The notes: generated from the letters alone by a model not told the origin. A stretch of 64,000 nt of DNA from Acidobacteriota bacterium (GCA_020199775.1 JAIVJZ010000009.1:58297-122296); one strand, 5' to 3'. Positions 26,501-35,149 are shown, numbered from the stretch's first letter. Numbers and translations: made by a program.

Positions 26501-28481
26501 CGTAGTCGTCCTTCTCGATCTTCTCCCAAGTATTCTCGACGAAGGTGAGCGTAACATTCGCCGCGACCTCGCGGCCTTCGTAGTCGCGCGTGCGGACGAG
26601 AATCTTCGCGGCGTCGCCCTGATAATAGACGTAGCGATCCGTCGTCGCGTGGGCGACCACGGAGCCGCGCGTGCCGACGAACTCCGCGCTCGACTGCATC
26701 ATCCGGCGCGAGGCGTCCGTCACCTGCGCTTCGAGCCGGTAGGTGTAATCCCAACGCTCTTTCGCCGAAGGTTGCGGCACGGCGAAATCGACCTGATAGT
26801 TGCCCTGCGCGTCGAGTTTGCCCTCGCCCTCCTTGACCATCGAATCGCCGTATTCGCCGCCTTCGTCGTAGCCGCCGGTTTCCCCTTCGCCCTCCACGCC
26901 GAAGTCGTCAATCGGGTCGCCTTCGGGGTCTGCGAAGTAGTGATAGTAACGCGAGCGATAGACGTAATACTTCACGTCGGCGCGCGTCACGGGCGAGCCG
27001 AAGAAGTAGCGCGCCGAGACGTTGAACTTGACCTGCGAGCCGGTGGGCGCGAAGCGTTGCGGCGTCGAGACGGCCACCTTGAATTCGGGCTTCTTGTATT
27101 CCTGCACCTCGAAGTAGCCGGAGGCCGTGCCGCCTTCGGCAGTCTGTGCCTTGATGTTGTAAGCGCCGAGCGGGGCTTCTTCCGGCAGGTCAACCTCGCC
27201 GCTGAACGTGCCGCGCGACGAGAGCGTCACCTCGCGCTCGAACAGCTTCCCGCCGTTCGTGTCTTCGACGCTGACCGTGACCGCGCCCCCCGGCGTTTGA
27301 TAACCGCGCTCGCCGAGGCGGCGCAGGATGCCTTTGAAATAGACTTTCTGCGCGGGACGATAGACCGGGCGATCCGTGTAGACGTAGCTCGTCAGGCTGG
27401 CCGAGTCGCCGCCGCCGTAGCCGCCGAAGATGTAAGAGTCGAGATCGGAGATGGCGAAGTTCTCGCGCTCCGTCGCCATGACGAGATATGAAGGCGAACC
27501 GTCTTCGCCGCCGCCCTCTTCGCCGCCCTCTTCGCCGCCGCCCTCTTCCTCGGCGTCCGCGCCGTCGCTTTTGGGCGTCTGTTTGCGCGCGACCTTGGTG
27601 CGGAGGATTCCCTGATTGTCGGTCGTGCCCGTCGTGAGCGTGTTATCGCCTTCGACGATCTGCACCTGAACGCCTGCGCGCGGCGCGCCCGTCTGCCGGT
27701 TGACGGCGTAGACCAACAACTGGCCGTCGCGCGAACTCTTTTCGATCATCGTGAGGTCTGTGACGATGGCGACGGAGAAGGCGCGCAAATCGCCGTTGAC
27801 CGCTTCGACGAGATAGACGCCCGGCTCGCGCTGGCCGAGCGGGATCGAGCGCCGGTCGTACTCGTTGTCGAGCGGCGGCAGTTTCTCGCGCCAGCCGCGC
27901 ACGAGTTGGTCGTCGTTCAGGAGCGGCACGCGCGCGTAGTCGGCCACGTTCAGCGGCGTGCGCTGCACCTCGGCCGCCTTGAGTTCGTCGGGCGCGCGAA
28001 ACGTCCGGTTGAAACTTTTGCGCGACGAGTGTTTGAGTTGCGCGCGGAAGTAGTCGCGGAATCCGTTGTAGAAATAGTTCTTGAAGGCACGGACGCGTTC
28101 GAGGAACGTGGGCTTGCGCTTGCGGTAGTAGCTCTCGAATTCGCCCTCTTCGTCTTCGCCGAAGCGATGCGGGTCGTCGAGGCCGCGGAAAAATTTCACC
28201 GGGTCGTTGACGCGATAGACGCGGAAGTCAATCGAGTCGATGTCGCGGTAGCTGAGCCAGAGGCGCGGGCGTTCGTTCGTGCCGTAGGTGCGGTTCGAGG
28301 CGAGCGAGAAGAAGGGCTTGGCCGGGAGATTCGGGTCGCGCTCTTTGTACTCGATCTCGGCGGGATCGCCGGCGGGCACGCCTTCGGCCAGCATCCGCAG
28401 CCGCCAGAACGAGAAGGAGAAAATGACAAAGACGACCGCGAGGTAGATCAAGATCGAAGTCAGGAGTTTTCGACTGTTCAT
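23535..28481 (-). CDS. Bacterial alpha-2-macroglobulin
   Basis: A 1648-aa protease-trapping protein of the periplasm. A single N-terminal anchor (about 8-27) precedes macroglobulin-like domains; the bait/MG core includes VYTDRPVYRPAQKVYFKG. The thioester motif GCVEQ lies near residue 1165 in FPYGCVEQTMSQFLP, so the covalent trap is intact. The alpha-hairpin domain with GGWGWWKDD follows, and a C-terminal receptor-like region contains RAEERG-type adhesion-like strands ending SILDRQ. A Glu/Gly-rich linker (EEEGGGEEGGEEGGG) interrupts an early MG domain. The DUF1175 gene upstream and SpoIID-containing gene downstream recall the E. coli yfaS-yfaT-yfaQ group. It probably guards the envelope against foreign proteases. 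Confidence 0.95.
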   Translation of the reverse strand: MNSRKLLTSILIYLAVVFVIFSFSFWRLRMLAEGVPAGDPAEIEYKERDPNLPAKPFFSLASNRTYGTNERPRLWLSYRDIDSIDFRVYRVNDPVKFFRGLDDPHRFGEDEEGEFESYYRKRKPTFLERVRAFKNYFYNGFRDYFRAQLKHSSRKSFNRTFRAPDELKAAEVQRTPLNVADYARVPLLNDDQLVRGWREKLPPLDNEYDRRSIPLGQREPGVYLVEAVNGDLRAFSVAIVTDLTMIEKSSRDGQLLVYAVNRQTGAPRAGVQVQIVEGDNTLTTGTTDNQGILRTKVARKQTPKSDGADAEEEGGGEEGGEEGGGEDGSPSYLVMATERENFAISDLDSYIFGGYGGGDSASLTSYVYTDRPVYRPAQKVYFKGILRRLGERGYQTPGGAVTVSVEDTNGGKLFEREVTLSSRGTFSGEVDLPEEAPLGAYNIKAQTAEGGTASGYFEVQEYKKPEFKVAVSTPQRFAPTGSQVKFNVSARYFFGSPVTRADVKYYVYRSRYYHYFADPEGDPIDDFGVEGEGETGGYDEGGEYGDSMVKEGEGKLDAQGNYQVDFAVPQPSAKERWDYTYRLEAQVTDASRRMMQSSAEFVGTRGSVVAHATTDRYVYYQGDAAKILVRTRDYEGREVAANVTLTFVENTWEKIEKDDYGYKYSEYKLNERELSTANVRTNAQGEAYFDYPIERPGNIRIKTTVWENGKPVTSMGGSLWVADRNGQFSAYSYQESETVKLVPDKKSYKAGETAHVLALLPTDKAHLLVTTELISVMTVRQISAAGRAVVIDVPIEARHAPNFFLDVSYVKDGEMYSASTSLVVPPRDRLLKVEIIPNKREYKPRETASYTISAQNADGSPAAGAEVSFGVVDEAIYSIQQETVGDIRKQFYAQRYNEVNTTVALNYYFTGYAGNKAIRLAANKRAQAVADFKNEGDFVQPLIRKIFKDTAYWQPALVTGADGKANVKVELPDNLTTWRATARAVTADTRVGSATSKIIERKDVIVRLAMPRFMTSGDTVTLSGIAHNYLNADKTTQISLSVTGAQLLDPPAQTVTIPKNGEHRINWRVSAQQTGDVTLLAKALTDTDSDAVELRIPIVPRGIKQTVGEAATLSGDGDAERTVTINLPNNADPRARTLRVEAAPSVAATLFGALDYLTAFPYGCVEQTMSQFLPTVIVANTLRDVEQASIRDTNNINKKVNKGLTRLYNFQHEDGGWGWWKDDPTDPWMTAYVVDGLTMASRAGYQTDDERTERGRGKLSGLLDAGKNDDGKEIGIETRAYMVYALSASGGVNPRYIEDLITNRGRLQPYARALLALTLKQRGDGRARGLAAEIERSARQSDFDAHWESRRALGDFNEDNTIEATALSIKALAQITPESGVLSKAVRWTVASRGRGGRYWVSTRQTAFVIFGLTDYLKVSNELSPDYALEVYVNNEQVIAEQVTGAEAAGAKSFVVTRKNEQVGGATQVRFVKRGGGVLYATAALEYATNDEQTAPRNTSDLKITREYLRLRVDDGNGNLKWKTEPLSGELRSGDQIVSRLIIEGKPAPYLLIEDPIPAGAEQVEQVNGLNLTYAERGWSDWYSAREFRDQRTAFFLNYFSGRAIFQYAMRVQQPGEFRVAPARVELMYQPTVQSNTASGKLSILDRQ

Positions 28482-28553
28482 AAAGTCAGCCCTTCGCCGC
28501 TGTTCAACTCAAAATATTCGCGCACAAAAATCGCAGAGCGTTTTTCCAAAGTC

Positions 28554-29426
28554 TCAACGAAGAATCTTGAGGCGGTAGAAGCCCAGAAAGTTACGGTTGT
28601 TTTCCACGGGTCGCCAGCGCGGGTCGGGGTGGCGGTCGAGCACGGCGAGCCGCACCTTTTTGATCGTGTCGCGGCGGCGGCCGCCGTCGTCGTCGGCCGA
28701 CGCGCCCGTGTGATAGACGACCCAATCGGCCGCGCCTTCCGACGCCTCGCGCGCCGCGCCGAGAAAGATCATGACGTGGTAGGGATAGCGGCCGGCCCAC
28801 GGTTGGTGAAAGAACAGGAGATCGCCCGCCTCGGCGCGACGACGGTCGCGCGAGATGAAATCCGCGTTGAACTCCTTGAGCGTGCGCGCGTCGGCGAAGT
28901 CGGAGAAGGTATCGTCCGCGAGATCGCTTTCCTGAAACGCGCCGGGGCGCGTGCGGAAGAGGCGTTCGCCGAGGGGGCTGCCGCGTTCGAGCGTGTAGGC
29001 GCGCACGTCGGGCGCGACCGACTCGTATGCGTCGCCCATGCGACGCAGCCACGGGCGGTCGTGCGTGCGCAGAGCCTCGCGCCAGCTGAAGCGCACCAGC
29101 CCGGCGCAGTCGCGCTGTTCGGTGTTCCACTGTTCGCTCGCTTCATAAAACTGCGTCTCGGCGAGGGCGGTGAACCAGCGTCGGAAATTTTCGCGGTCGC
29201 CGTAGGAACGCAACTCCGCGCGGTCGGGGATGCCGTCGTCGTCCGCGTCAATCGAGCCTATGTGGTGCGCGTCCGCTTCGCGCGCGGCGGCGGCGGCGGC
29301 GGCGGGCGCGCTCCGCGAGGCAGTCGAGACGGAGGGCGCGTGCGCTTGAGACGCACCGCCGCAAGCCAATTGCGAGAGGCAGAGCAGGCAGAGCAGGCAA
29401 ATTGTGGAGAGGGCGGAGAAGTACAC
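28554..29426 (-). CDS. DUF1175 (YfaT-like) NlpC/P60-type lipoprotein
   Basis: A 290-aa exported protein. The signal ends in a lipobox-like LSQLAC (Cys about 22), so a lipoprotein is likely. After a poly-Ala stretch comes DADDDGIPDRAELRSYGD, then the family core: RRWFTALAETQFYEA, RDCAGLVRFSWREAL with the candidate nucleophile Cys, GDLLFFHQPW and PYHVMIFLG with a candidate His. These resemble the NlpC/P60 cysteine peptidase layout. It is the first gene of the alpha-2-macroglobulin operon, as yfaT lies beside yfaS in enteric bacteria. A role in peptidoglycan hydrolysis is inferred. Confidence 0.85.
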   Translation of the reverse strand: MYFSALSTICLLCLLCLSQLACGGASQAHAPSVSTASRSAPAAAAAAAREADAHHIGSIDADDDGIPDRAELRSYGDRENFRRWFTALAETQFYEASEQWNTEQRDCAGLVRFSWREALRTHDRPWLRRMGDAYESVAPDVRAYTLERGSPLGERLFRTRPGAFQESDLADDTFSDFADARTLKEFNADFISRDRRRAEAGDLLFFHQPWAGRYPYHVMIFLGAAREASEGAADWVVYHTGASADDDGGRRRDTIKKVRLAVLDRHPDPRWRPVENNRNFLGFYRLKILR

Positions 29427-29908
29427 GAAACGGGGCTACCTCGCGTGGCAATCGAACATCCCCGGCTTGGTCGTCAACGGAAGTTTGCAGAGCGTCTTCA
29501 TTCTGGTAAATGAATTACGCGCGCATCATACTCCGTGGATGTGGCCGCGGTCACGAACTTTTCGCAAAGCGTTTCCCGGCGCGGCGAAAATTAGCCGCGA
29601 CACGTGCCCGCGCGCTCTTTTGCGGGATAACGCCCGATCCGGTTCAGCCGCCGCGGCTATTTTGTGCTACGCTGCTGCCGGTCTTCGCGTCGCCGTCGGG
29701 GAAATGTGCGAAAACCAACGGGCGAAAAAGCGAGAAGTGCACGTCGGCGCATCTTTTCTGTTATACTCCGCGCCGAAAATTCACCGCTCGACATGAGGCT
29801 GTGAGTCCCCCAACTCCCCCGCGTGCGGTCTGCTGTTTGTTCCGTCCATCATTTCAACCAAAGGTTAAGCACTACTGTCCTGTTTCTTGAAGGGAGTGAG
29901 AGAGAGTC
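29427..29908. other. Divergent intergenic region, no gene supported
   Basis: This 482-base space separates the minus-strand alpha-2-macroglobulin operon from the plus-strand radical SAM gene, so it should contain promoters for both. A TATACT box at 29762-29767 is the best plus-strand -10 candidate, but no good -35 accompanies it. Two overlapping plus-strand frames inside (from 29404 and 29510) lack ribosome sites and recognisable protein character. Confidence 0.5.
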
Positions 29909-31456
29909 TTGAAAATACTGTTATATAACCCCGACAACGGCGTGACGCGCAATTTCATGCCCCACCTCTGGATGTTTCTGCTGCAAACGCTGACGCCGCC
30001 CGGCCACGAAGTCCTGCTCGTTGACGGCAACGCGCACGCGATGGACGAGGACGAGTTGGTGGCCTACGTGCGCGAGCAGGGCATCGAGTTAGTCGGCATC
30101 GGCGCGATGACCCGCATGGTGGCGAAAGCCTATCGCATGGCCGACGCCTTGCGCGCCGCCGGAGTCAAGGTCGTGATGGGCGGGCCGCACGTCACGGAAT
30201 GCCCGGACGAAGCCTTGGGGCGCGACGGGGGCACGCGCCACGCCGACGCCGTCGCGCTCGGCGAGGCCGACGAGACGTGGCCGCGCATCGTCGAAGACGC
30301 GGCGCGCGGCCAGCTCAAAGACATCTACCTGCCCGTGGACGCGGAGGGCAAGGATAAAAAGCCTAACCTCCAACCTTACCCGCAAATTCCGTGGGAGACA
30401 CTCGATCTCGATCAATTCAACCTCGTGCCGAAGATCGCGCGCCCCCTGCTCGAACGCATGGGCGGCGGGTGGGGCACGTTTCGCGTGATCCCGATTGAGT
30501 CGGGGCGCGGCTGCCCTTACGGCTGCGAGTTCTGCACCGTGACGGGCTTCTTCGGCGACTCGATCCGCTTCCGCTCCAACGAGTCGGTCATCGACGAAAT
30601 CCTGCGCCTCAAGGCGCGCGCGCGCAAAGACGGCGGGCAGGTCGCGGTCTTCTTCATCGACGACAATTTCGCCATCAACGTCAAACGCACGAAGTCGCTC
30701 TTGCGCGACATGATCGCGGCCAACGCGCAACTGCCGTGGGTCGCGCAGATCAGCGCGAACCTGTTGAAGGACGAGGAACTCGTAGACTTGATCGCGGAGT
30801 CGGGCGGCAAGTGGGTCTTCATCGGCATGGAGTCGATTGACCCGGCCAACATGGCCGACGTGAACAAGAACTTCAGCAAGCCCGGCGAGTACGGCGCGGT
30901 CTTGCGGCGGCTCGCCGAGCGCAACATCTACGCCATCACCTCTTTCATCTTCGGCATGGACAACGATACGCCCGGCGTCGCCGCGCGCACGCTCTCGGAG
31001 ATACACAGTTGGCCGCCGGGGTTGCCCGTCTTCGGCCAACTCACGCCGTTCCCCGCGACGCCTTTGTATGATCGTCTCGCCGCGTCAGGACGGCTCGCCC
31101 GCCCGCGCCACTGGATGGACTTCGCGCCCTTCGAGATGGCGCACGCGCCGCTCAAGATGACGATCAAAGAGGCGCGCCACGAGGTCAATCAGGCGTGGAC
31201 TACTTCCTACAGCCCGGAGCGCAACGCCGAGGCGATGGAAGCGATCAAGGATAAGCCGGTCGAAATCAGGATCGGCCATCTGGTCGCCCGCCTCTTCTTC
31301 CGCGGCATCTACTTCCCGCAGATGAGCAAGTGGGCGTGGCTGCGACTGGTCGCCGATAATCGCGCGACGCTCTTCGCGCTCGTGCAGGAAGGCGCGGGCA
31401 AGTGGCGCGCGGCGCGCAAGAAGAGACGCCACGGCGCGCAACAACCGACGAGCTAA
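29909..31456 (+). CDS. Cobalamin-binding radical SAM enzyme
   Basis: A 515-aa class B radical SAM protein. The N-terminal ~140 residues are a B12-binding Rossmann fold (VLLVDGNAH, VGIGAMTRM, KVVMGGPHVTE). The [4Fe-4S] motif follows in GRGCPYGCEFC (CxxxCxxC), then the barrel with FFIDDNFAIN and WVFIGMESIDP. A C-terminal region ends in a basic tail. The start is TTG with AAGGGAG about 14 bases upstream and no nearer ATG keeps the first strand. Relatives include hopanoid and chlorophyll pathway enzymes and methyltransferases; I cannot choose the substrate. No lipid or pigment gene is adjacent. Confidence 0.9.
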   Translation: MKILLYNPDNGVTRNFMPHLWMFLLQTLTPPGHEVLLVDGNAHAMDEDELVAYVREQGIELVGIGAMTRMVAKAYRMADALRAAGVKVVMGGPHVTECPDEALGRDGGTRHADAVALGEADETWPRIVEDAARGQLKDIYLPVDAEGKDKKPNLQPYPQIPWETLDLDQFNLVPKIARPLLERMGGGWGTFRVIPIESGRGCPYGCEFCTVTGFFGDSIRFRSNESVIDEILRLKARARKDGGQVAVFFIDDNFAINVKRTKSLLRDMIAANAQLPWVAQISANLLKDEELVDLIAESGGKWVFIGMESIDPANMADVNKNFSKPGEYGAVLRRLAERNIYAITSFIFGMDNDTPGVAARTLSEIHSWPPGLPVFGQLTPFPATPLYDRLAASGRLARPRHWMDFAPFEMAHAPLKMTIKEARHEVNQAWTTSYSPERNAEAMEAIKDKPVEIRIGHLVARLFFRGIYFPQMSKWAWLRLVADNRATLFALVQEGAGKWRAARKKRRHGAQQPTS

Positions 31457-31470
31457 CAACCAACGAGCTA
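31441..31470. repeat. Tandem 15-base duplication across the stop codon
   Basis: ACAACCGACGAGCTA and ACAACCAACGAGCTA follow one another directly. The stop codon of the radical SAM gene lies at the junction, so the second copy is non-coding. Confidence 0.7.
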
Positions 31471-31621
31471 ACTTAACCGTCGCCGGAAGTCGGCGGCGAC
31501 AAACCGAGTCGCGAGAGAAACGTTTGCCGCAGGCCACGACGGCGCGCGGACGTTTCGCTCGCGACTTGTCGTTTGCGCATGGTATAAACCTGCCACCGCG
31601 AACGGCGAAGGAGCATCCCTG

Positions 31622-32533
31622 ATGAAGATCATCGTGACGGGTTCGAGCGGGTTGATCGGTTCCGCGCTCGTCGGCGCGCTCATCGCGCGAGGCGACGAGG
31701 TGACGTGCCTCGTGCGCACTGCCGCGCACGCTCGTCGCGCCGACGGCGCGCGCGAAGTGTTGTGGAATCCCGCGCGCGGCGAGTTGGACGCCGCCGAACT
31801 CGAAGGCCACGACGCGGCCGTTCATCTGGCGGGCGACCCCATCGCCGAAGGGCGTTGGACGGCCGAGAAGAAGCGACGTATTCGCGACAGCCGCGTGCAG
31901 GGCACGACGTTGCTGGCCGCGACGCTGGCACAGTTGAAGACGCCGCCGCGCACACTGCTCTCCGCCTCGGCCGTCGGTTACTACGGCGACCGCGGGCAAG
32001 AAATTCTGACGGAGGCGAGCGCGCCGGGCGCGGATTTTCTGTCGGGCGTGTGCCGCGAGTGGGAAGGCTCGACCGGCTCGGCGCAGGCCGTCGGGATACG
32101 CGTCGCGCTGCTGCGTTTCGGCGTCGTGCTGAGCGGCAAGGGCGGCGCGCTCGTGAAGATGCTGACGCCTTTCAAACTCGGCGTGGGCGGCAAAATAGGG
32201 AGCGGCGAGCAGTACATGAGTTGGATCGCGCTCGACGATGCCATCGGCGCGATCCTGCACGCGCTCGCGCACGAAGAACTGGCGGGCGCGGTCAACGTCG
32301 TCGCGCCGCAGCCCGTGACGAACGGCGAGTTTACGAAGACGCTCGGCGGCGTGTTGAATCGTCCGGCCGTCTTCGCCGTGCCCGCCTTCGCCGCCCGCCT
32401 CGCGTTCGGCGAGATGGCCGACGCGGCCTTGCTCGCCAGCCAGCGCGCCGAACCGGCGCGGCTCAAGGCGACGAACTACGAATTCAAATATCCCGAACTC
32501 GAAGGCGCGCTGCGCCACGCGCTCGGCCAGTGA
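31622..32533 (+). CDS. TIGR01777 family SDR/epimerase (YfcH-like)
   Basis: A 303-aa NAD(P)-dependent extended short-chain dehydrogenase-like protein. The N-terminal dinucleotide motif is VTGSSGLIGSAL. The family phrases AVHLAGDPIAEGRW, SAVGYYGDRG and the C-terminal DUF1731-type PAFAARLAFGEMADAALLASQ are present. GAAGGAG lies about 11 bases before the ATG. The substrate is unknown for most of the family. The stop overlaps a possible GTG start of the downstream membrane protein (GTGA), so the two are probably translated together. Confidence 0.9.
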   Translation: MKIIVTGSSGLIGSALVGALIARGDEVTCLVRTAAHARRADGAREVLWNPARGELDAAELEGHDAAVHLAGDPIAEGRWTAEKKRRIRDSRVQGTTLLAATLAQLKTPPRTLLSASAVGYYGDRGQEILTEASAPGADFLSGVCREWEGSTGSAQAVGIRVALLRFGVVLSGKGGALVKMLTPFKLGVGGKIGSGEQYMSWIALDDAIGAILHALAHEELAGAVNVVAPQPVTNGEFTKTLGGVLNRPAVFAVPAFAARLAFGEMADAALLASQRAEPARLKATNYEFKYPELEGALRHALGQ

Positions 32534-32541
32534 GCGAGCGG

Positions 32542-32979
32542 ATGAGCGCACGCGATGGTGGCGGCGGCGACGGCGGGGGCGGGGCGCACCCGCGTTGGAT
32601 GACGTGGACGCTCTACGCGGCGGGCGCGTACAACCTCGTGTGGGGTGCGTTCGTCATCCTGTTCCCGCTCGCCTTCTTCCGTTGGGCTGAAGTCGCGCCG
32701 CCGAACTACCCGCAAATCTGGCAGTGCCTCGGCATGGTCGTCGGCGTCTACGGCGTCGGCTACGCGATTGCCGCGCGCGACCCTTTTCGCCACTGGCCGA
32801 TCATCTTCGTCGGCTTCCTCGGTAAACTCTTCGGCCCCGTCGGCTTCCTCCACACGGCCGCGCGCGGCGACTGGCCGTGGGCGTTCGGCTGGCTCAACGT
32901 CACCAACGATCTCGTCTGGCTCGTCCCCTTCGCGTTGATTCTGCGCGCCGCTTATCGAGACGCGCGCGCGGCCGAATGA
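32542..32979 (+). CDS. Four-span membrane protein coupled to the epimerase
   Basis: A 145-aa product from MSARDGGGG (GTG at 32530 is an alternative that overlaps the previous stop). A Gly/Asp-rich start is followed by about four hydrophobic spans: TLYAAGAYNLVWGAFVILFP, CLGMVVGVYGVGYAIAA, WPIIFVGFLGKLFGPVGFL and DLVWLVPFALILRAA. The family pattern of PPNYPQIWQC and GKLFGPVGF recurs in membrane proteins of varied bacteria without known function. Coupling to the TIGR01777 gene suggests a shared role. Confidence 0.75.
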   Translation: MSARDGGGGDGGGGAHPRWMTWTLYAAGAYNLVWGAFVILFPLAFFRWAEVAPPNYPQIWQCLGMVVGVYGVGYAIAARDPFRHWPIIFVGFLGKLFGPVGFLHTAARGDWPWAFGWLNVTNDLVWLVPFALILRAAYRDARAAE

Positions 32980-33067
32980 CCGCGCCCCTCGCATGTCTTA
33001 TAATCACAGACACCGGGCGGCACATTATTTCGCGCTATTCTTGAACGACTTGAGAGAAAGCCCCTCT

Positions 33068-34036
33068 ATGAAACTGAATCGCCTCGCCGTCTACGCGTGG
33101 CTCGTCGTGGCGGCCAACTTGTTCGTGATCGTGTGGGGCGCGTACGTGCGCGCCTCCTTTTCCGGCGACGGGTGCGGCAGCCATTGGCCGCTGTGCAACG
33201 GCGAGGTGTTGCCGACGACCGGACTCTTGAAGACGATCATCGAGTTGACGCACCGTTTGACGAGCGGCGTGGCCTTGCTGCTCGTCGTCGGTCTGGTGTG
33301 GTGGGCGCGCCGCCTGTTCCCGCGCGGGCATCGCGTGCGGCGCGGTGCGTTCTGGTCGCTCGTCTTCATCTTGATCGAGGCGCTCATCGGGGCTGCTCTC
33401 GTGAAGTTCGAGTTGGTGGCCGGTAACGCTTCCATCGCGCGCGCGCTCGTGATGTCGTTTCATCTGGTGAACACTTTCGTGCTGCTCGGCGTCTTGTCGC
33501 TCACGGCGTGGTGGGCGATGGGCGGCGAACCCGTGCGCCTCGACGGGCAGGGAAAGACGGGAGCGATCTTCGCCGTCGGCCTCGTCGGCACACTGCTCAT
33601 CGCGGTGAGCGGCGCGGTGGCCGCACTCGGCGACACGCTCTTCCCGGTAAAATCTCTGGCCGAAGGAATCAGGCAGGACTTATCCGCGACGGCGCATTTC
33701 CTCGTGCGCCTGCGCGGGCTGCACCCTCTGTTCGCCGTCGGCATCGGCTGTTACGCGGTGGCCGCCGCCTCTTACGTCAACAACTTCCTGCGCCCCGGCC
33801 TCCCTCGCACGAAACGACTCACGAGCGTTCTCACGACGCTCTTTCTGGTGCAAATCGGCGCGGGGATTTTAAACTTCTCGCTGCTCGCGCCCGTGTGGCT
33901 GCAACTCACACACCTCCTGCTCGCAGACCTCTTCTGGATCGCGCTCGTGCTCAACTCGGCCGCCGCCCTCGCGCCGGAGCCCGTGGCGGTGCCCCAACAC
34001 GAGAGGTTGAACTTGCAGGCGGCGATGGAAACTTAA
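33068..34036 (+). CDS. ctaA: Heme A synthase (COX15/CtaA)
   Basis: Oxidises heme O to heme A for cytochrome oxidase. The 322-aa protein from MKLNRLAVYAW has about eight membrane spans. Heme-ligand His residues appear in IELTHRLTSG, VMSFHLVNTF, RLRGLHPLFAVG and LQLTHLLLAD, the two four-helix halves typical of the family. CGSHWPLCNGEVLP carries the paired Cys of the first periplasmic loop seen in CtaA type enzymes. The longer frame to 32993 adds 25 residues without signal character. A long hairpin follows the stop. Confidence 0.92.
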   Translation: MKLNRLAVYAWLVVAANLFVIVWGAYVRASFSGDGCGSHWPLCNGEVLPTTGLLKTIIELTHRLTSGVALLLVVGLVWWARRLFPRGHRVRRGAFWSLVFILIEALIGAALVKFELVAGNASIARALVMSFHLVNTFVLLGVLSLTAWWAMGGEPVRLDGQGKTGAIFAVGLVGTLLIAVSGAVAALGDTLFPVKSLAEGIRQDLSATAHFLVRLRGLHPLFAVGIGCYAVAAASYVNNFLRPGLPRTKRLTSVLTTLFLVQIGAGILNFSLLAPVWLQLTHLLLADLFWIALVLNSAAALAPEPVAVPQHERLNLQAAMET

Positions 34037-34042
34037 AGAAGA

Positions 34043-34125
34043 ATTGATTCATTGATTCATCGGTTCATTGATTCAATATTTTATTTCTTCATTGGATCAA
34101 TGAACCGATGAATCAATGAATCAAT
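34043..34125. repeat. 35-bp inverted repeat of iterated ATTGATTC units
   Basis: Arms 34043-34077 and 34091-34125 pair at 34 of 35 positions around a 13-base AT-rich loop; each arm is made of ATTGATTC-like units. TTTTTA follows at 34127. It may end the ctaA transcript. It is one of the iterated-unit hairpins noted elsewhere in the window. Confidence 0.75.
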
Positions 34126-34219
34126 ATTTTTAGAGACACATTCGTGTCCGTAAACATAAAACTTTCCGGTTAAATGCCATTCGCTGCAAAGCGAGTAATT
34201 CGCGTGGAGGATGTCATCA

Positions 34220-35149
34220 TTGAGCGATAGTTTCGCGCCGCAACTCGGCCTCGTCTGTATCACCACTTCGGACGCCGTGCGCTACCGCGCGTTGACGCGT
34301 AAGCGTCTGCTGCAATTCGACGCGCCCGAACAGAAACGCATGCTGCGCGAGTTGTACGCAGACAACCTCGCGCGGTTGGGACGCGCGCTCGACTTCTGCG
34401 GCGAGCGCGGGTTGAAGCTGTACCGCCTCACTTCGGGGCTGTTCCCGTTTGCGGACGACGAGGCGGGCGCGGACGTGCTCGAAGAGTTTCGCGAAGCGGC
34501 GCGCCTCGTGGGCGAGCGTGCGACCGCGCTCGGCATCCGTCTCGTGATTCATCCGGATCAATTCGTCGTGCTCAGTTCCGACTCGGAAGGGGTGGTCGCC
34601 AACAGCATCAAAATTTTGCGGACGCACGCGCGCGTCTTAGACCTGCTGGCGCAGCCGCGCACGAGTTGGGCGGCGATGGAGATACACGGCGGCAAAGGCG
34701 ACCGCGCCGCGCGGCTCGTCGAGGTGATTCGCGCTCTGCCCGAAGAGATACGCGCGCGGCTCGCTCTGGAGAACGACGAGTATGCCTACAGCGCGGCGCA
34801 GATTCTCGAAGTCTGCCGCGAGGCGGGCGTGCCGATGGTCTTCGACGCGCACCATCATGTGTGCCGCGAGCGTCTGGAGAGCTACGAGGACGAGAGCGTG
34901 GCGCATTATCTCGCCGCCGCGCGCGCGACGTGGCCTGTGCCCGAATGGCAACTCGTCCACATCTCGAACGGGCGCACCGCCTTCAACGACCGGCACCACA
35001 GCGATTTCATCACAGACATGCCTTCGTCTTACCGGCGCGCCCCGTGGATCGAGGTCGAGGCCAAACAGAAAGAGTTGGCGATTGAACGCTTGCGCGCCGA
35101 ATGGTTAACGCCGGGAATTAACGAGTTGCGGCGGGCGGCCGAGAGATAG
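34220..35149 (+). CDS. uvsE: UV DNA damage endonuclease (UvsE/UvdE)
   Basis: Nicks DNA 5' of UV photoproducts for alternative excision repair. The ~309-aa TIM-barrel shows LGLVCITTSD, FCGERGLKLYRLTSGLFP, LVIHPDQFVVLSS, AMEIHGGKGD, LALENDEYAY, MVFDAHHHVC and HISNG with FNDRHHSDFI, covering the metal-binding His/Glu/Asp set. The ATG at 34211 directly abuts GGAGG, while the in-frame TTG at 34220 is 9 bases away, so TTG is the likelier start. Both give the same conserved protein. Confidence 0.93.
   Translation: MSDSFAPQLGLVCITTSDAVRYRALTRKRLLQFDAPEQKRMLRELYADNLARLGRALDFCGERGLKLYRLTSGLFPFADDEAGADVLEEFREAARLVGERATALGIRLVIHPDQFVVLSSDSEGVVANSIKILRTHARVLDLLAQPRTSWAAMEIHGGKGDRAARLVEVIRALPEEIRARLALENDEYAYSAAQILEVCREAGVPMVFDAHHHVCRERLESYEDESVAHYLAAARATWPVPEWQLVHISNGRTAFNDRHHSDFITDMPSSYRRAPWIEVEAKQKELAIERLRAEWLTPGINELRRAAER

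Noticed and set aside
25293..27491. 732-aa plus-strand frame inside the alpha-2-macroglobulin gene
   Set aside because: Antisense shadow of a gene with an intact thioester motif; composition is typical of an artefact.
29404..29890. Plus-strand frames in the divergent gap before the radical SAM gene
   Set aside because: No ribosome site, no recognisable protein character, and they overlap each other in different frames.
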